A stretch of 6,545 bases of DNA from Gammaproteobacteria bacterium (GTDB taxonomy: Bacteria; Pseudomonadota; Gammaproteobacteria; Nitrosococcales; Methylophagaceae). The stretch is from contig NVVP01000044.1 of the NCBI GenBank assembly GCA_002402245.1, forward strand, positions 7,048 through 13,592, read 5' to 3'. A model generated the notes under the pieces. That model ran no database searches. It was given only the letters and a program-made list of their open reading frames with translations, and had not been told where the DNA came from. Positions within the stretch are counted from its first letter, which is position 1; each line of letters starts with the position of its first letter. A program made the position numbers and the translations under genes. Positions 5,799 through 6,545 of this stretch are shown here, one piece after another.

Positions 5799-5908
5799 TA
5801 TATATTATGACTAAACTATTGAATATGAAGCCCTGGTAGCCTAAAACTAAATTGTCCGTTTTATCGGGGGAAGATCACGTAGTGAAGCTGGCGTTTAAGG
5901 CGTTAAAT
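5799..5908 (+). other. Degenerate attC site closing cassette E
   Basis: The 3' half is good: L' GTTTAAGGC (5893-5901) directly followed by R' GTTAAAT (5902-5908), resembling Vibrio-type attC ends. L' pairs in 8 of 9 positions with GCCTAAAAC (5839-5847), a plausible L''. The R'' box is missing or mutated. No RYYYAAC lies just before 5839, and the nearest match to the expected complement of the cassette start is CTATATATTATGAC at 5798-5811, which carries extra bases and G in place of A. The left edge given is therefore a guess. R' is supported independently by 8-nt complementarity to 6372-6379. Confidence 0.55.
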
Positions 5909-5960
5909 ACACTCTGTATTGCATTAATTGTCTGTAATTATTCAGGTATAGTGAGGTGAA

Positions 5961-6378
5961 ATGAAGTATATAACGCTGTTACTTTTTCTTTTTACATTTT
6001 ATTCGTTTGCTGGGGATAGAGATATGAATAAGCCATTTGTAAAAGAAGTATTCCTGGCTGGTCAGACCGATATCAAGATAACGTTCAATGAAAGAATGTC
6101 TGAAGTGGGTTTGTTAAATATTGAAAACTACACATTAGTGGCAAGCCAACAAACAGGGTATAGATCATCACGCGACTAAGACTTTAACTATCCATTCAAT
6201 AAAAAATGTTACTGGAAATGATGAGAAAACGATAATCGCAATAAGGTTTATCGAGCCAATTGAGCATTTTGAGTCCATTATTGTTACGGTTGTTGCTGTA
6301 AAAAATAGCTCTGGAATAATGATAGATCTCAATAGAAATTCTAGTAGTGGTACATTTTTTCCTCCTATGCTTATTTAA
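5961..6378 (+). pseudogene. Secreted Ig-like (SbsA/Big-type) domain protein, frameshifted
   Basis: The first frame reads 72 residues from ATG 5961, with AGG (5954-5956) 4 nt upstream. The start is a signal peptide, MKYITLLLFLFTFYSFA, with likely cleavage after S-F-A (residue 17). A beta-rich domain follows: VKEVFLAGQTDIKITFNERM, then NIENYTLV, the pattern of SbsA-type bacterial Ig-like domains. The frame stops at 6177-6179, but the +1 frame continues the same domain without a break (DHHATKTLTIHSIKNVTG, then IVTVVAVKNSSG and TFFPPMLI) to TAA at 6376-6378. Removing one G from GGG at 6156-6158 would restore a protein of about 138 aa reading QQTGIDHHATKTLT. It is either a genuine frameshift mutation or a one-base sequence error. 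The secreted protein's role is unknown. Its stop codon lies in the R'' box of the following attC. Confidence 0.72.
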
Positions 6379-6461
6379 CAAGGTATTTAATTTCACAATG
6401 AGTCGCTAGTTAACAAGGCCTTTTAACGGAACAAAAATAGTTGGCTTAAGACGGCGTGAGG
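6372..6461 (+). other. Degenerate attC-like region after cassette F
   Basis: R'' TATTTAAC (6372-6379) fits the cassette start exactly. The next bases, AAGG, are the usual start of Vibrio-type attC sites. A second similar start, GTTAACAAGG, lies at 6410-6419. The right end GGCTTAAGACGGCGTGAGG (6443-6461) looks like an attC L'/R' end in which the core GTT has become GTG. A clean hairpin is not visible, so the site is probably decayed or a fusion of two sites. Confidence 0.4.
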
Positions 6462-6545
6462 AAAACTAGCATGTACTTTTAGCAAGTAACATCATAGGCT
6501 AGCTTATTATTTTTATAGCTTTAGGATATGTATGTACCACTATCG
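6462..6545. other. Unassigned right edge
   Basis: These AT-rich bases hold no supported gene. They may be the start of another cassette or the DNA beyond the array. They begin with AAAACTAGCATG, a 12-mer also found at 884-895 just inside cassette D. Confidence 0.3.

Larger units (their letters stand above)
5392..5902 (+). mobile_element. Probable integron cassette E (511 bp) with a reverse-strand gene
   Basis: The left boundary is the clear attC cut G5391^T5392. The right boundary is the R' box at 5902-5908, which is confirmed by the next cassette. The gene inside points against the array direction and has its own terminator, so it must have its own promoter. The weak point is the closing attC: the expected R'' complement of the cassette start (TATATAAC) is not found at the right place. 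The unit may therefore be poorly mobile or may be rearranged chromosomal DNA. Confidence 0.6.
5903..6461 (+). mobile_element. Probable integron cassette F with a frameshifted gene
   Basis: It begins at the cut G5902^T5903. Its first bases GTTAAATA (5902-5909) are exactly complementary to TATTTAAC (6372-6379), which overlaps the stop codon of its gene, the same compact layout as cassettes B and C. The closing attC is degenerate, so the right end (about 6456-6461) is approximate. Confidence 0.6.

Noticed and set aside
5967..5974. TATATAAC, an exact complement of the start of cassette E, as a possible R'' box
   Set aside because: It lies inside the signal-peptide codons of the Ig-like gene, is past the better-supported boundary at 5902, and no attC stem or R' box follows it.

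Overview
This window is an integron gene-cassette array. Five attC-type recombination sites are visible (the first cut by the left edge, the last two degenerate), all in the same orientation. The base composition is AT-rich outside the attC sites, and the attC sites differ from each other. This suggests a chromosomal (sedentary) integron of a gammaproteobacterium, perhaps a marine genus such as Vibrio, Shewanella or Pseudoalteromonas. The taxonomic guess is weak. No integrase gene (intI), attI site or Pc promoter lies in the window, so this is an interior or distal part of an array.

The cassette boundaries can be read directly. A cassette circle joins the first bases of the cassette (TTRRRY, after the G^TT cut) to the attC at its end, so these first bases must be complementary to the R'' box of the same cassette's own attC. 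This holds exactly for four cassettes: 58-66 with 361-369 (9 nt), 467-474 with 780-787 (8 nt), 870-881 with 5306-5317 (12 nt) and 5902-5909 with 6372-6379 (8 nt).

Layout: (1) 1-58, the end of an upstream cassette's attC. (2) Cassette B, 59-467, with one 97-aa cytosolic protein of an uncharacterised family. (3) Cassette C, 468-870, with one 98-aa three-helix membrane protein. (4) Cassette D, 871-5391, an unusually large cassette of about 4.5 kb holding a complete two-gene Hachiman anti-phage system: HamA nuclease (956-1729, TTG start) and HamB Ski2-like helicase (1713-5246), overlapping by 17 nt. (5) Cassette E, 5392-5902, whose only visible gene is a 38-aa lysine-rich protein on the minus strand with its own Shine-Dalgarno sequence and terminator. 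Its closing attC has a good 3' half but a poor R'' box. (6) Cassette F, from 5903, with a secreted Ig-like-domain gene broken by a +1 frameshift, followed by a degenerate, partly duplicated attC-like stretch to about 6461. The last 80 bases hold nothing I can call.

How the genes fit together: HamA and HamB act as one complex. HamB is the ATP-driven DNA sensor and HamA the DNase effector, which degrades DNA on infection. Carriage as a single cassette would let integrase move the whole immune system in one event. The other cassettes are single-gene units with no evident link to Hachiman beyond sharing the array.
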